From: Streptococcus azizii
Lineage (GTDB): Bacteria; Bacillota; Bacilli; Lactobacillales; Streptococcaceae
Assembly (NCBI RefSeq): GCF_001984715.1
Contig: NZ_MSPR01000001.1
Span: 124,001-188,000 of the forward strand
Direction: 5' to 3'
Length of the DNA: 64,000 nucleotides
This document shows positions 11,037 through 23,071 of this stretch, in pieces (position 1 is the first letter of the stretch; each line of letters begins with the position of its first letter). Position numbers and translations under genes: made by a program. The notes below the pieces were generated by a model that had not been told where the DNA came from, did not search any database, and was given only the letters and a program-made list of their open reading frames with translations.

Positions 11037-11357
11037 CTAGTCATATTTCTCGCCTCGGCTATTTCGATAAAGACGCTCAATTCTAGCTCTTTCAATCTCT
11101 AAAACCTCTTGCCCCAATTCCGTTATCAGATAGAGCTTGCGCTTTTCTTCCTCACGAACAAAGGCAATCAAGCCATCTTTTTCCATCTTAGAAAGAGTGC
11201 CATACATGGTTCCCGGACTAATCACTACCTGACCTCCAGTCACTTCTTTGGTCTTTTGGGTAATATCATAACCATGTCGTTCTTCCTGCAAGGCAAACAA
11301 AATATAAAATGCTGTCTCTGTCATCGGAAGATAGATTCGCCTGATTTTTTCCTCCAT
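11037..11357 (-). CDS. PadR family transcriptional regulator
   Basis: The 106-aa product (MEEKIRRIYLPMTETAFYIL) is a PadR winged-helix protein with ISPGTMYGTLSKMEKDGLI as the recognition region and a short dimerising helix at the end. The longer open frame runs through the promoter; AGGAGG in front of the ATG at 11357 fixes the start. It is first in a four-gene operon with the DUF2812, 69-aa and CPBP genes. A consensus promoter and two matching palindromes lie just upstream, consistent with autorepression. Confidence 0.92.
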   Translation of the reverse strand: MEEKIRRIYLPMTETAFYILFALQEERHGYDITQKTKEVTGGQVVISPGTMYGTLSKMEKDGLIAFVREEEKRKLYLITELGQEVLEIERARIERLYRNSRGEKYD

Positions 11358-11382
11358 ATTCGTCCTCCTTGCAGTACGATAC

Positions 11383-11428
11383 ATCGAACTTCGATACAAA
11401 GTATATCGCACTTCGATACAGTTGTCAA
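11383..11428 (-). promoter_or_regulatory. padR promoter with two operator-like palindromes
   Basis: On the minus strand TTGACA (plus 11423-11428) and TATACT (plus 11400-11405) are 17 bases apart. TATCGAAGTGCGATA (plus 11404-11418) lies in the spacer and ATCGAAGTTCGAT (plus 11383-11395) just downstream of the -10. These two near-identical palindromes are the likely PadR operator. Confidence 0.8.
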
Positions 11429-11626
11429 GAAAAAAGATGACCACTGTTTCGGCTTTAGACAATTACAGCTACCCATCTTTTCACACAGAGTTCACCTAGC
11501 TCCCTCGTTCGCCTTTGATTATCAAAGAACATGAAAAGAGCGAAGAAGTCTCAACATCTTTGGACAAAGACTTCCCCACTCTTGCTCTATAACATAATCG
11601 GTTCAGGCGACTCCCTTACTTTATCA

Positions 11627-12322
11627 TCAACTATTCTTTTTGAGCAATTCTGCCCCAATGCGTCGATAGGAGAGGTCTCCAACTGCTTCAATGCCAAATT
11701 GACCATTTTCATACTTCAATACGGTAATAGACCCATTATCTAGTGCTAAATTTGTCGGACGATCTGGCGCCAGTAAGTGAACTAGCGTAGCAATGGTCAT
11801 CCCATGACTCACGACCAAGGCATTTCCTCCCCCTTGCTTTTCAAGATCTATTGCAATGCTTTCAAAGCCACTCAAAATACGCTCTTTCAAAACTTCCCAA
11901 GGTTCGGACCAATTCGCTGAGTCCGCTTCGTAGACACCTGCTGCAATCTCGGCAAAGGACATGGTACTTGCATCAACAATTCCGCTAATCCGTGGTAAAA
12001 CTCCGTTAAACAATTCCCCATCATACATCCCTTCAAAGCTACCAAAGCACCATTCGCGAATCCGCTTGTCTTGGTAGTAAGGAATTTTTCCAAGAATACC
12101 TAGTTCTCTTTGGGCGATGGTAATCGTCTGCACCGTTCTTCCCAAGTCGCTTGATACGGCTAGCTTAAATTCCAAATCAGCTTCTTTCAAACCAAGTCCT
12201 AACTCACGAATCCCCTCTTCGCCTATTTTCGTCAAGGGAGTATCACACCAGCCTTGAATACGACCAATCGTATTGAACATGGTCTTTCCATGGCGGGCTA
12301 TGTATAATCTTGTTTCTGCCAT
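11627..12322 (-). CDS. Histidine phosphatase family protein (phosphoglycerate-mutase-like)
   Basis: The 231-aa product begins MAETRLYIARHGKTMFN with the RHG phospho-histidine motif and contains a second histidine in ALVVSHGMTIATLVHLL near residue 165, both hallmarks of the branch. The sequence fits small-molecule phosphatases better than glycolytic mutase; the substrate is unknown. AAGGAG lies 8 bases before the ATG at 12322; a GTG two codons upstream is too close to it. It stands alone, with a weak inverted repeat at 11545-11574 downstream. Confidence 0.85.
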   Translation of the reverse strand: MAETRLYIARHGKTMFNTIGRIQGWCDTPLTKIGEEGIRELGLGLKEADLEFKLAVSSDLGRTVQTITIAQRELGILGKIPYYQDKRIREWCFGSFEGMYDGELFNGVLPRISGIVDASTMSFAEIAAGVYEADSANWSEPWEVLKERILSGFESIAIDLEKQGGGNALVVSHGMTIATLVHLLAPDRPTNLALDNGSITVLKYENGQFGIEAVGDLSYRRIGAELLKKNS

Positions 12323-12391
12323 TTGCACTTCTCCTTATTTTTCTCTATTATATCAAAAAACGACCGTCTAAGACAATCGTTTCCTGCTTCT

Positions 12392-13729
12392 CTAATTCTT
12401 AAAACTGTGGATTGGCGCTGGAATCTGTCCACCACGTGCGATAAAGGCCGCAGAGGAAGCTGGATTTACTTTCATAACCGGAGCCGTTCCGAGCAAGCCA
12501 CCAAATTCAATCATATCCCCTTCTTTTCCCCTCGGGATAATCCTTACTGCTGTGGTTTTCTGATTGATCACTCCAATGGCTGCCTCATCTGCAATCATAG
12601 CGGCGATTGTTTCTGCCGGGGTCGCTTCTGGGATAGCGATCATGTCTAATCCTACCGAACAAATTGCCGTCATCGCTTCTAATTTTTCCAGGTTAAGCGA
12701 ACCAGACTGAACAGCTGCAATCATCCCCTCGTCCTCAGAAACTGGGATAAAAGCCCCTGAAAGACCACCGACTTGATTGCAGGCCATCACTCCACCTTTT
12801 TTTACTTGATCATTTAAAAGAGCCAAGGCCGCCGTTGTCCCATGCGTTCCGACCGTTTCAAGCCCCATCTCCTCCAAGACCCGTGCCACAGAATCACCAA
12901 CAGCAGGAGTCGGAGCAAGACTCAAATCAACGATTCCAAACTTGACTCCGAGACGCTCACTCGCCATTTGACCGACTAATTGACCGATACGAGTGATTTT
13001 AAAGGCTGTCTTTTTGACCGTTTCAGCAACCACATCAAAGCTCTCTCCACGCACTTTTTCAAGAGCCCGTTTGACCACACCAGGCCCTGATACGCCAACG
13101 TTGATAACGACATCTGCTTCACCAACCCCGTGGAAAGCCCCTGCCATAAAAGGGTTATCCTCTACTGCATTGGCAAAGACGACTAGTTTCGCAGCCCCCA
13201 TTTCAGAAAGTTCCGCTGTCTCCTTGATAATCCGCCCCATATCGCCTACGGCCGTCATATTGATACCTGTCTTGGTCGAGCCGATATTAACCGAAGAGCA
13301 AACCTTATCCGTCTCGGCTAGGGCGCGAGGAATCGAATTGATTAAAATCTCATCTCCTTTTTGGTAGCCTTTTTGCACCAAGGCAGAAAAACCACCGATG
13401 AAGTCAACACCAATTTCTTTGGCTGCACGATCAAGCGCCTTGGCTAAGGGGACATAGTCTGGGGCATCCGTCGCTGCACCAATCAAGGCGATGGGAGTCA
13501 CACTGACCCTCTTGTTAACGATGGGGATACCTAACTCAGCAGCAATCTCATCTCCGACTACAACTAGCTCACGTGCTTTGGTCGTAATTTTTTGGTAAAC
13601 TTTCTCTGCTACTCGCTCAATATCCGTATCCATACAATCAAGGAGAGAGATTCCCATGGTAATGGTCCGAATATCAAAGTTTTGCTCCTCGATCATGGCA
13701 ATGGTTTCTGTCACTTGTCTAATATCCAT
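12392..13729 (-). CDS. UPF0210 (PFL family) protein
   Basis: The 445-aa product [22 protein letters not shown]... matches the conserved UPF0210/DUF711 family found as a pair with an ACT-domain protein in streptococci. It has many Gly/Ala-rich segments ([19 protein letters not shown]) suggesting a ligand-binding barrel. The biochemical role is not established. It starts 10 bp after the ACT gene, with GAGGT as ribosome site, and the two are clearly one operon. Confidence 0.9.
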   Translation of the reverse strand: MDIRQVTETIAMIEEQNFDIRTITMGISLLDCMDTDIERVAEKVYQKITTKARELVVVGDEIAAELGIPIVNKRVSVTPIALIGAATDAPDYVPLAKALDRAAKEIGVDFIGGFSALVQKGYQKGDEILINSIPRALAETDKVCSSVNIGSTKTGINMTAVGDMGRIIKETAELSEMGAAKLVVFANAVEDNPFMAGAFHGVGEADVVINVGVSGPGVVKRALEKVRGESFDVVAETVKKTAFKITRIGQLVGQMASERLGVKFGIVDLSLAPTPAVGDSVARVLEEMGLETVGTHGTTAALALLNDQVKKGGVMACNQVGGLSGAFIPVSEDEGMIAAVQSGSLNLEKLEAMTAICSVGLDMIAIPEATPAETIAAMIADEAAIGVINQKTTAVRIIPRGKEGDMIEFGGLLGTAPVMKVNPASSAAFIARGGQIPAPIHSFKN

Positions 13730-13739
13730 ATCCTACCTC

Positions 13740-14006
13740 TTAGATGTTATACATGGCTTCAAAAATCGCTGCACTTTGAATGTTAATCTTGACATTCAAG
13801 GTCTCACCAAAGCTGTCAAATTCACTGCGCAAGGCAGTAAAATCTTGCTTCTCATCGCTAGATACAACCGCCATCATGGTGAAAAATTCATCCAGAACTG
13901 TCTGGGAGATATCATCAATGTTCAGTCCTAACTCGGCAATCTTGGCAGATACACCAGCTACAATCCCTGTTTTGTCCTTTCCAACAACTGTAATAATTGC
14001 TTTCAT
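13740..14006 (-). CDS. ACT domain protein (UPF0237)
   Basis: The 88-aa product MKAIITVVGKDKTGIVAGV is a single ACT domain, a fold that binds amino acids or similar ligands and often regulates a partner protein. It covers the whole family length. It is the first gene of a pair with the UPF0210 gene 10 bp downstream, which is the usual arrangement and suggests that it regulates that protein. The ligand is unknown. Confidence 0.92.
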   Translation of the reverse strand: MKAIITVVGKDKTGIVAGVSAKIAELGLNIDDISQTVLDEFFTMMAVVSSDEKQDFTALRSEFDSFGETLNVKINIQSAAIFEAMYNI

Positions 14007-14636
14007 CCTTTATTCCTCACACTTCATTATAGTCATCGAACTCCTCGCCATCAAAGAGTGCTTTATATTTATAGTCTTTTCGTTTACTTGTAGTACTATG
14101 CAACGGGCTGCAGGCTACTTCAACAGTCATTAGGCTGTTGAAGGTTGGACATCATACTGACGATAGCCAATAACAATCGTAGAGTACAGCAAAGCGAGTC
14201 CCAATAATCTGGGGGAGTGAAACAGTTCGGTGAACTGTTTCAGCCTGAGCCTAGAAATTCGAGAGCGAAGTGGGCAAAGTTGAAAATAGGGAAACGGAGT
14301 TTCAAACCACCACTTTTTAATGACAGGTGGTAGACTGAAAACCTCCACTGGAGCTTTTCACTCGTCGAAGTAATAGAAGATAAACCAAATGACTACATCA
14401 TTGTAGCACAAAGCATCCTCACTGTATAGTTTGATGAAAGATTCCATGGCAAATCTAAGCAAAAACCAAACATTTTTTGGGTAGGAAGAGGTTGCATTTA
14501 TGTATTGGCTTTTTGGATATAGGAAAACGCCCCTCTAGTCTCTAATGAAAATGCTCGGATTCTCACTATTTACCGACTAGGAGGAGCGCATCGTAATATT
14601 ACTGCACAAAACCGTTTTATTCTTTTGCAACTTTAG
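14007..14636. repeat. Intergenic region with one palindromic repeat
   Basis: No gene is supported. A copy of the 53-bp repeat hairpin (GAAACAGTTC, GGT, GAACTGTTTC) is at 14219-14241, followed by the family tail. The remainder is unremarkable except for scattered short inverted repeats. This is the left flank of the restriction cassette. Confidence 0.6.
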
Positions 14637-15489
14637 CTACTTTAAAGTCTTTAAAATATTATTTTTTAAATCGTTAATATTATATAAAAGTGGCAAGACA
14701 TCAAAAGTTTCCCGTAAATTCTTTTTTGCACTATTCCACCCCTTACCATCGGTAAACCACATAAATTCAACATTATGAATCCTCTTGGTTTCTTCTGTAA
14801 TCATCTTATAGGAACGGGCGGTCTCGTTCAACTTTGAACCACCACTAGAATAAAAATTAACTTCCACTAAATATAAAGTATTTTCAGTCTTAATAACAAA
14901 ATCAAATCGTTTAGAAGTGTTTCCCTCATGAGTAATCGCAGATAAATCTACAGAAAATAGTCGCTCAACATCATCTTGATAAATTTCTTTGAAAAGATTT
15001 TCCCCTATAGTATATCCCTCTGCCTCAAGATAACTTTGAACGATATTCTCCATAGCATGACCTGTACGATTTTTACGACCGTTGGTATCCATCCCTACTT
15101 CAACACCTGTCACATAGTCAACCAGGTTAGATATTAAATGATTTTGTAATAAGTCAAATATCCCTGATTTTTCTAAAAAATCTGCATATTCTTCATCGGA
15201 GTACTCTCGTTTTTTAAAATTAAAATAGAAATCTTTTTCAGCATCTTTTACAATTATCAAATCTTTTAGACGTTTTGCAATAATAATCGGAATAACTTTT
15301 AAAATCTCAGGATAACCTGATAATAATGTCAGGAACTCCTCCCTAATGTTAGCACTTCCAATTAAACTATTCATGATGTTTAATGGGATTTTTATGGATT
15401 CAACATTTTTATATACTTTTTTAAAATCTGTATAGTAAGTCCAATCAGCTACAGTATCTGTCATCGTGGACAACCATTCTTCAAAATCT

Positions 15490-15503
<14 letters not shown>
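14637..15503 (-). CDS. dpnB: Type II restriction endonuclease DpnII (GATC)
   Basis: The 288-aa product matches R.DpnII in length and sequence pattern (e.g. MDTNGRKNRTGHAMENIV and KRFDFVIKTENTLYLVEVNF, which carries the D...ExN nuclease core). It cuts unmethylated GATC. It is the last gene of the cassette and its start overlaps the end of dpnA by 14 bases, so the methylases are made first. No partner outside the cassette is needed. Confidence 0.95.
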
Positions 15504-17305
<1,802 letters not shown>

Positions 17306-18583
17306 TTATACAGACCTTTTTTTACGGTGATGATAGAGGGCTAGTAAGAAGATCCAGCGAAAGGCATTGTCTAGAAGCGTGCCTGCCCAAATACCCGGCA
17401 GGCCAAATCTTAAAACGATCCCAAGCAAGTAGCCTATCCCAATCCGAATTCCCCACATGCCAATCGCCGTTGCATAAAAAGGGAGTTTCCCATTTCCTAA
17501 GCCTTGCCACACAGCCGTATAGATGACTGTCCCAGCTGTAAAGGGGACGCCAAGAAGTGAGAAGAGAATAACCAAAAGGCTGGCTGCAACGGCAGTGCTA
17601 TCTTGTGTATATAGGCGGGTCAAGGCGCTACCTAACACATACATCAATACAGCCACTGGCAACATCAAGCCCACCGCAAGCCAATAGGTCTTTTTCGCAA
17701 TCTGATCTATTTCCTCTGCTTTTCCTTGTCCCAAGCTATGCGCTACCATGAGAACCGTCGCCGTTGCAATCCCAAAGGCAGGCATGTAGTTAAACTGGGT
17801 CAGGACTTCACCGATCGCATTTCCAGCCACTGCTCCTGTTCCAAAATGCACGACAAGCGCAATCACCACCACATCTCCTGCTCGCATCATGAGCCGTTCC
17901 CCTGCGGCAGGCAAGGACAGACCCAGTAGCTCCTTATCCAAGCCCCAGTCTGGTCTAGCAAAAGAAATGGAGAGCCTGTTCCATAAGACTATGACTCCAA
18001 CCAAACGTGCTAGAACAGTTCCTAAAGCTACACCAACAATCCCCCAGTGAAAGCCAAAGATAAAGAGACTAGAGAACACGGCATTGAGCAAGTTGCTTAA
18101 AAGACTGATATACATAGGAAGACGGGGGTTGCCGGTCGTTCGCACCAAGGCACCCAAACTCGTCATAAAGCCCAACAAAACAATGGTCCCACCTACAATA
18201 GCCAGAAAGAGAGCTCCTGCTTCTGCTACTGCCGCCTCTGTCCCTAACAGACGCAAGATAGTAGGACCAAAGAGGATTGAAATAAGACCCAGGCCAAGAC
18301 CTAGAAGGAGCGTGACCTTCAGAGCCTCTGTCGCATGACGGGCTTGGCTTTCCTCATCACCTGCTCCTCTGCTACGTGCCAAGACACTTGAAATAGCCGC
18401 TCCCAGCGCAATAAAAATCGCTTGATAGATGGCGATGATATTACCTGCTACCGATACACCTGAAATAGCTACCAAGCCAAGGCTAGCCACAAGGTAGCCG
18501 TCCACCATGCCCATGAGCATCTGTAATATATTTTCCGCCATCGCTGGTAGGGCAATTTGCATTATTTTTCGATAATCTACCAT
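17306..18583 (-). CDS. MATE family efflux transporter
   Basis: The 425-aa product has 12 predicted membrane segments in two similar halves, the pattern of MATE (NorM/DinF-like) exporters that expel drugs or metabolites with sodium or protons. It starts MVDYRKIMQIALPAMAENIL. A hairpin with 7-bp arms (18592-18608) lies just in front of its start, between it and thrC, so coupling to thrC is uncertain. The transported compound is unknown. Confidence 0.9.
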   Translation of the reverse strand: MVDYRKIMQIALPAMAENILQMLMGMVDGYLVASLGLVAISGVSVAGNIIAIYQAIFIALGAAISSVLARSRGAGDEESQARHATEALKVTLLLGLGLGLISILFGPTILRLLGTEAAVAEAGALFLAIVGGTIVLLGFMTSLGALVRTTGNPRLPMYISLLSNLLNAVFSSLFIFGFHWGIVGVALGTVLARLVGVIVLWNRLSISFARPDWGLDKELLGLSLPAAGERLMMRAGDVVVIALVVHFGTGAVAGNAIGEVLTQFNYMPAFGIATATVLMVAHSLGQGKAEEIDQIAKKTYWLAVGLMLPVAVLMYVLGSALTRLYTQDSTAVAASLLVILFSLLGVPFTAGTVIYTAVWQGLGNGKLPFYATAIGMWGIRIGIGYLLGIVLRFGLPGIWAGTLLDNAFRWIFLLALYHHRKKRSV

Positions 18584-18591
18584 ATCATAAA

Positions 18592-18608
18592 GGAGCTTAA
18601 AAAGCTCC
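18592..18608. terminator. Hairpin between thrC and the MATE gene
   Basis: GGAGCTT and AAGCTCC flank three A bases. T-rich sequence follows on the plus strand, so its direction is unclear. A second inverted repeat (AGGTACAA and TTGTACCT) is at 18662-18694, just downstream of the thrC stop. Confidence 0.4.
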
Positions 18609-18709
18609 CTCCTTCTTTTTCTTGCACGGAAGCCTCCCTCCAGTGGAGAGTTGCCTCGTTCAGGTACAATCGCTTTTTGACGTCCTTTGTACCTTTATGA
18701 TTTTCCTGT

Positions 18710-20194
18710 TTACAATCCTAGATAGCGTTCAACTTCTGCCTGCATATCCTCAGCTGCAACGACGGTACGATGACGAACTGGAGCTGTTTCTAAGCCATTC
18801 ACTGCCTGCGGAAGTCCCACACCTGACAGGTTCTGCAACTGCTCAAGCGCCGCAAAATCACTCCAGCCAGTCTCTCCTGTCACCGCTTCAACTGCAACTA
18901 CTGGAAATTTATAAGGGCTAGCTGTCGAAGCTATCACCGTCTTTGTCGCATCCTTCGTATCAGCTATATATTTTTGGTAAACACTGGACGCTACTGCTGT
19001 GTGTGGATCCTCAATATACCGAGAATGATCATAGACACGTTTGATTTCCTGAGCCGTCTCTTCTTCAGTCGCCCACCCTGCTGCAAACAGGCCAAACAGA
19101 GCCTCATCTACCGGCTGTACCTCATACTGACCATCTACCGCCAAGGCTGCCATCAACTCAGCTGTTTTGGCTGCATCATTTCCTAAAAGATGGAAAATCA
19201 GGCGCTCCAAGTTTGAGGATACAAGAATATCCATCGAAGGACTCGTCGTCACCTTAAAAGAGCGCTTCTTGTCATAGACCTTGGTCTGGAAGAAATCTGT
19301 CAAGACATTGTTTTCATTGGAAGCACAAATCAATTTCCCAATCGGTAGGCCAATCTGCTTAGCATAGAAGGCCGCTAGGATATTCCCAAAATTCCCTGTT
19401 GGAACAGTGAAGTTGACCAGCTCCCCCGCTACAATCTCCCCATCTTTGACCAACTGCGCATAGGCATAGACATAGTAGACAATCTGTGGCACAAGGCGTC
19501 CAATGTTCATCGAATTAGCAGATGAAAACTGCAACTGTTTATGCTCTAATTTGGCCCGCAAGCACTCGTCATTAAACATTTTCTTGACATTGGTCTGAGC
19601 ATCGTCAAAGTTCCCGTCAATGGCCACCACGTGAGTATTCTCCCCTGTTTGAGTGGTCATCTGTAATTCCTGCACCTTGCTGACGCCATCCTTTGGATAA
19701 AAGACGATAATCTCTGTACCAGGGACATCTGCAAAACCAGCCATGGCTGCCTTTCCAGTATCTCCAGACGTCGCAGTCAAAATGACGATTTTATTTTCCA
19801 AGCCATGTTTCTTAGCTGCTGTTGTCATCAAGTAAGGCAGGATAGACAAAGCCATATCTTTGAAGGCAATCGTTGAACCGTGAAATAATTCTAGATTGTA
19901 CTGACCATCCAGTTTTACAAGAGGTGCAATCCGCTCATCGTCAAATTTGCTATCATAGGCCTTACTAATACAGCGGTCCAGCTCCTCTGGTGTAAAGTCA
20001 TCCAAAAAGGCCCCTAAAATTAATTTGGCTACTTCTTGATAGGACATCTCTTTCAAGCGGTCAAAGTCCAAGGCTACTTTCGGATAGGTCAACGGAGTGA
20101 ATAGACCTCCGTCTGTTGCCAACCCTTGCAAAATCGCTTGACTAGCTGTTACGGTATTCTTCTCATCGCGTGTTGATTGGTATACTAATGTCAT
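18710..20194 (-). CDS. thrC: Threonine synthase
   Basis: ThrC converts O-phosphohomoserine to threonine with PLP. The 494-aa product starts MTLVYQSTRDEKNTVTASQA and is of the long ThrC class. The PLP lysine is in FHGSTIAFKDMALS near residue 110, and SGDTGKAAMAGF and the phosphate-binding VPTGNFGNILA segment near 265 are present. GAGG lies at good distance from the ATG. No other threonine gene is next to it. Confidence 0.95.
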   Translation of the reverse strand: MTLVYQSTRDEKNTVTASQAILQGLATDGGLFTPLTYPKVALDFDRLKEMSYQEVAKLILGAFLDDFTPEELDRCISKAYDSKFDDERIAPLVKLDGQYNLELFHGSTIAFKDMALSILPYLMTTAAKKHGLENKIVILTATSGDTGKAAMAGFADVPGTEIIVFYPKDGVSKVQELQMTTQTGENTHVVAIDGNFDDAQTNVKKMFNDECLRAKLEHKQLQFSSANSMNIGRLVPQIVYYVYAYAQLVKDGEIVAGELVNFTVPTGNFGNILAAFYAKQIGLPIGKLICASNENNVLTDFFQTKVYDKKRSFKVTTSPSMDILVSSNLERLIFHLLGNDAAKTAELMAALAVDGQYEVQPVDEALFGLFAAGWATEEETAQEIKRVYDHSRYIEDPHTAVASSVYQKYIADTKDATKTVIASTASPYKFPVVAVEAVTGETGWSDFAALEQLQNLSGVGLPQAVNGLETAPVRHRTVVAAEDMQAEVERYLGL

Positions 20195-20260
20195 GTCTTA
20201 TCCTCAAACTCTTTTTTTCCATTCTATCATAATTTGTCAGAAAATTGAATGAATCTAAGA

Positions 20261-20286
20261 AAAAACCAGATGAAAATCCGGTTTTT
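20261..20286 (-). terminator. Terminator downstream of the 20321-21124 gene
   Basis: AAAAACC and GGTTTTT arms with a 12-base loop. On the minus strand the stem is followed by TTTTTTC. Confidence 0.7.
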
Positions 20287-20320
20287 CACAATTCTTCTAT
20301 CACAACTTATCATGTGGGGA

Positions 20321-21124
20321 TTACTTGCGAATCACCCTCCCTAGCATTCGTTTTTGAGGCATAGAAGTTGTCAGGCGCGTGCCAAAGATGATGTTGCACA
20401 GCCAGATAAAGAAAGCAAACACCAGGATCGGAATGACACAGGTCGTCACAATCAACACCGCCACCGCATCCACCATATTGCTAAAAGCTGTCTCAAATTT
20501 CTCCAATAGCCCCCGAGCTGCTCCTGTCACCTTTTCCCAGAGAGAACTTTCGCTACTTTGCTCTGATGCCGTTTCTGACACTTCCTGGGCAGCTGCGATG
20601 GTCTGATGAATAGAGGCTTGATAGGTTGACTCAATCTTATTTGATACCAAAACGCTAGTCGGGATGATGAACAAAATAACTGTTGCAAAGAGAGACAGGC
20701 GCACCGCCAGCTGTTTGAGTCCCTCCCTTTTCAGATAGACATTTCCTGCAAACAAGATGCAGGCTGCTGGAATGAGCCATTTGAATACCACGATACTGGT
20801 AATGGACAGCAAATATTTTTGCAACCAAATACCTGCGTATACGATGAGGAGATAGTCCGCCAAATCAGCGATATTTTCTGCTAGAGGAGTACCGACATCA
20901 CCAGGAATCAGGGTAATGGCAGTTGAGGTTGTCCCCGTCAGAGCCGTTAAAGTAAGGACCGTTTCTTTTTTCTCATCTAAGGACAAGATTGACTGGGCAT
21001 TCATCTTTAGAATAGGCTGAAAATCCGCTAGGACAAATACTGACACCAAGGCCAAACACAAGAACAGCCCCACCATCAGTTGCTTCTGATACCGAACGAT
21101 CCAATCTACCATTTGCACGCGCAC
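20321..21124 (-). CDS. Membrane protein of unknown function
   Basis: The product of about 267 aa has an N-terminal membrane segment, an extracellular Ser/Thr-rich stretch (about 45-80), two or three central membrane segments, an amphipathic region rich in Glu/Ser/Ala (about 165-210) and a last pair of hydrophobic segments. I do not recognise a named family. Starts at GTG 21124, GTG 21118 or ATG 21112 are possible; GGGGGA favours 21118. It is followed by a terminator and seems to be transcribed alone. Confidence 0.7.
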   Translation of the reverse strand: MRVQMVDWIVRYQKQLMVGLFLCLALVSVFVLADFQPILKMNAQSILSLDEKKETVLTLTALTGTTSTAITLIPGDVGTPLAENIADLADYLLIVYAGIWLQKYLLSITSIVVFKWLIPAACILFAGNVYLKREGLKQLAVRLSLFATVILFIIPTSVLVSNKIESTYQASIHQTIAAAQEVSETASEQSSESSLWEKVTGAARGLLEKFETAFSNMVDAVAVLIVTTCVIPILVFAFFIWLCNIIFGTRLTTSMPQKRMLGRVIRK

Positions 21125-21380
21125 TTCCCCCGTCTATCGTTAGTAAAGTAGCCCTAGTATATCATACCCGCCTTACTTCGTCCACTTAAGGGGGCTTTTA
21201 GGCTTCCTAGTGAAAGTCTGCCGTTTCCATTTGTACTCTCGAAAACATACTGAATGGCGCTATCAATAGCCAATAGACTGTCGACAGGCGTTATTCCTTC
21301 TATGCTCCATAAACATTAAAAATAGACTAGCTTTCACAATTATCGGTTGTGAAAGCTAGTCTCGCTTGGGTATTTTTGGT

Positions 21381-21764
21381 ACCGAACTTCTGTGGTCACT
21401 CTCGTATTTTTAGGTGACCAGTTGAAACAGTTCACCGAACTTCTGTGGTCACTCTCGTATTTCTAGGTGACCAGTTGAAACAGTTCACCGAACTTCTGTG
21501 GTCACTCTCGTATTTCTAGGTGACCAGTTGAAACAGTTCACCGAACTTCTGTGGTCACTCTCGTATTTCTAGGTGACCAGTTGAAACAGTTCACCGAACT
21601 TCTGTGGTCACTCTCGTATTTCTAGGTGACCAGTTGAAACAGTTCACCGAACTTCTGTGGTCACTCTCGTATTTCTAGGTGACCAGTTGAAACAGTTCAC
21701 CGAACTTCTGTGGTCACTCTCGTATTTCTAGGTGACCAGTTGAAACAGTTCACCGAACTGTTTC
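21381..21764. repeat. Tandem array of seven 53-bp units ending in a palindrome
   Basis: Units begin at 21381, 21434, 21487, 21540, 21593, 21646 and 21699, all 53 bp and nearly identical. Each contains GGTCAC...GGTGACC and ends in the half-site GAAACAGTTC. The final half-site is completed to a perfect palindrome (21742-21764) that overlaps the stop codon of the RpiR gene. There are no variable spacers. Confidence 0.95.
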
Positions 21765-22611
21765 AATCCCCATCTTCGTCTCGTTCTTCCATTACTTGCA
21801 AGGCTGACAGCGTATTGGTGAATAATTGATGACGAGCGTCTCGGTCCAAATCAATATAGTAGGCATAGAAAATATCAATGACAACAAGCACCGGAAATTG
21901 AGGGGATATAATCGTACCTTGGGCAAGATTTTTCTTGATGGCTACGAGTACCAACTCATCGCAAGTATCCCGTAACTCCTGCCGATTTTTAGATGTCAAG
22001 AGGACCGTGCTAGCTCCTGTAGCACGCGCGTCTCGAACGGCATTGATAATACTCAAGGATTCACCCGACACAGAAATGCCAATAACGAGACACTCCTCAT
22101 TTAAGGTTACATGGTTCATCCGAATCATGTGGTCATCCGTCACTGCCTTACAGGCCATACCGAGTCGCATAAAACGAAATTCAATCTCACGTGCCACCAA
22201 TCCAGAACTTCCCTGACCATAGATATAGACCCGTTTGGCATTGTTTAAAAGATGCCCAACACGAACAAATTGCTCTTCATCAATGAGCGAATAGGTCTTA
22301 TTCAGAAGTTCACCGTAGTCTGACAAGACATGCCTGGTCAAATTGCGATTAACGTGGGACGAATCTGCACTAGCACTGACTTCTTGAAAAGCATAGACAA
22401 ACTGCCGATAGCCTGTAAAACCACATTTCTGGGAAAAGCGCGTCAGAGACGGTAGAGAAACATAGAGCTTTTCAGACACCGCTTTAGCAGATAAATCATC
22501 CGTCTCAACAGCTTCTGAGAGAAAATAATCGGCAATCTTGCGCTCAATGTGCGTAAAATTACTATAAACTGCTTCTATTGTCGGAATCACATTTTTCTCC
22601 AATGATACCAT
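21763..22611 (-). CDS. RpiR/MurR family regulator of the nan locus
   Basis: The 282-aa product has an N-terminal HTH (AKAVSEKLYVSLPSLTRFSQ, about 30-60) and a C-terminal SIS sugar-phosphate domain (GQGSSGLVAREIEFRFMRLG, about 140-230). In related streptococci the regulator in this position controls sialic-acid genes. An open frame runs 26 codons further upstream, but AGGAAAG before the ATG at 22611 supports the shorter form. The likely effector is an amino-sugar phosphate such as ManNAc-6-P. Its stop codon lies inside the terminal palindrome of the 53-bp array. Confidence 0.88.
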   Translation of the reverse strand: MVSLEKNVIPTIEAVYSNFTHIERKIADYFLSEAVETDDLSAKAVSEKLYVSLPSLTRFSQKCGFTGYRQFVYAFQEVSASADSSHVNRNLTRHVLSDYGELLNKTYSLIDEEQFVRVGHLLNNAKRVYIYGQGSSGLVAREIEFRFMRLGMACKAVTDDHMIRMNHVTLNEECLVIGISVSGESLSIINAVRDARATGASTVLLTSKNRQELRDTCDELVLVAIKKNLAQGTIISPQFPVLVVIDIFYAYYIDLDRDARHQLFTNTLSALQVMEERDEDGD

Positions 22612-23071
22612 CGCTCTTTCCTTTCTTTTTTCTATCTCGTTCTCTATTTTTTCAAGTAGAAATACGGACAACTCTCCACTATATAACAATCAGCTTCAAG
22701 TGATTCTCTCCCTACCAGCCTTCCCCTCCCACCTATACTCATACTCTTTACACACCAAAAAGATACTTGGTTAAGAGTCCGGGGAAATGAACACAGGCTT
22801 TGTATCTTGTGTAATTGAGTTCGGACTAAAAGTTCAGAAAAGAGATAATGACGCTCGGTGCGATACAATCATCTCTTTCCTGACCTCCGATAACTGACAG
22901 GGATTATAAGTACATGTAGTATTAGCTGTGCAAATGAAGAATGTCCAACTCTCTCAAAATCCCCAGAACACTCTACTGAATAAGGAGTCCTGCTAGCCAT
23001 TCAGTAGCAAATACTCAATAAAAACGTTCTGAATGTGAGTAGCCAATACGGGTCTGACCTTATCGACTATC
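22612..23071. repeat. Gap between the sialidase and regulator genes, with a repeat copy
   Basis: No gene is visible. A copy of the about 100-bp palindromic family runs from about 22806 (CGGACTAAAAGTTCAGAAAA) to 22885. A left-hand end of the BOX-like family (ATACTCAATAAAAA) is at about 23010. No clear terminator follows the sialidase gene. Confidence 0.55.
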
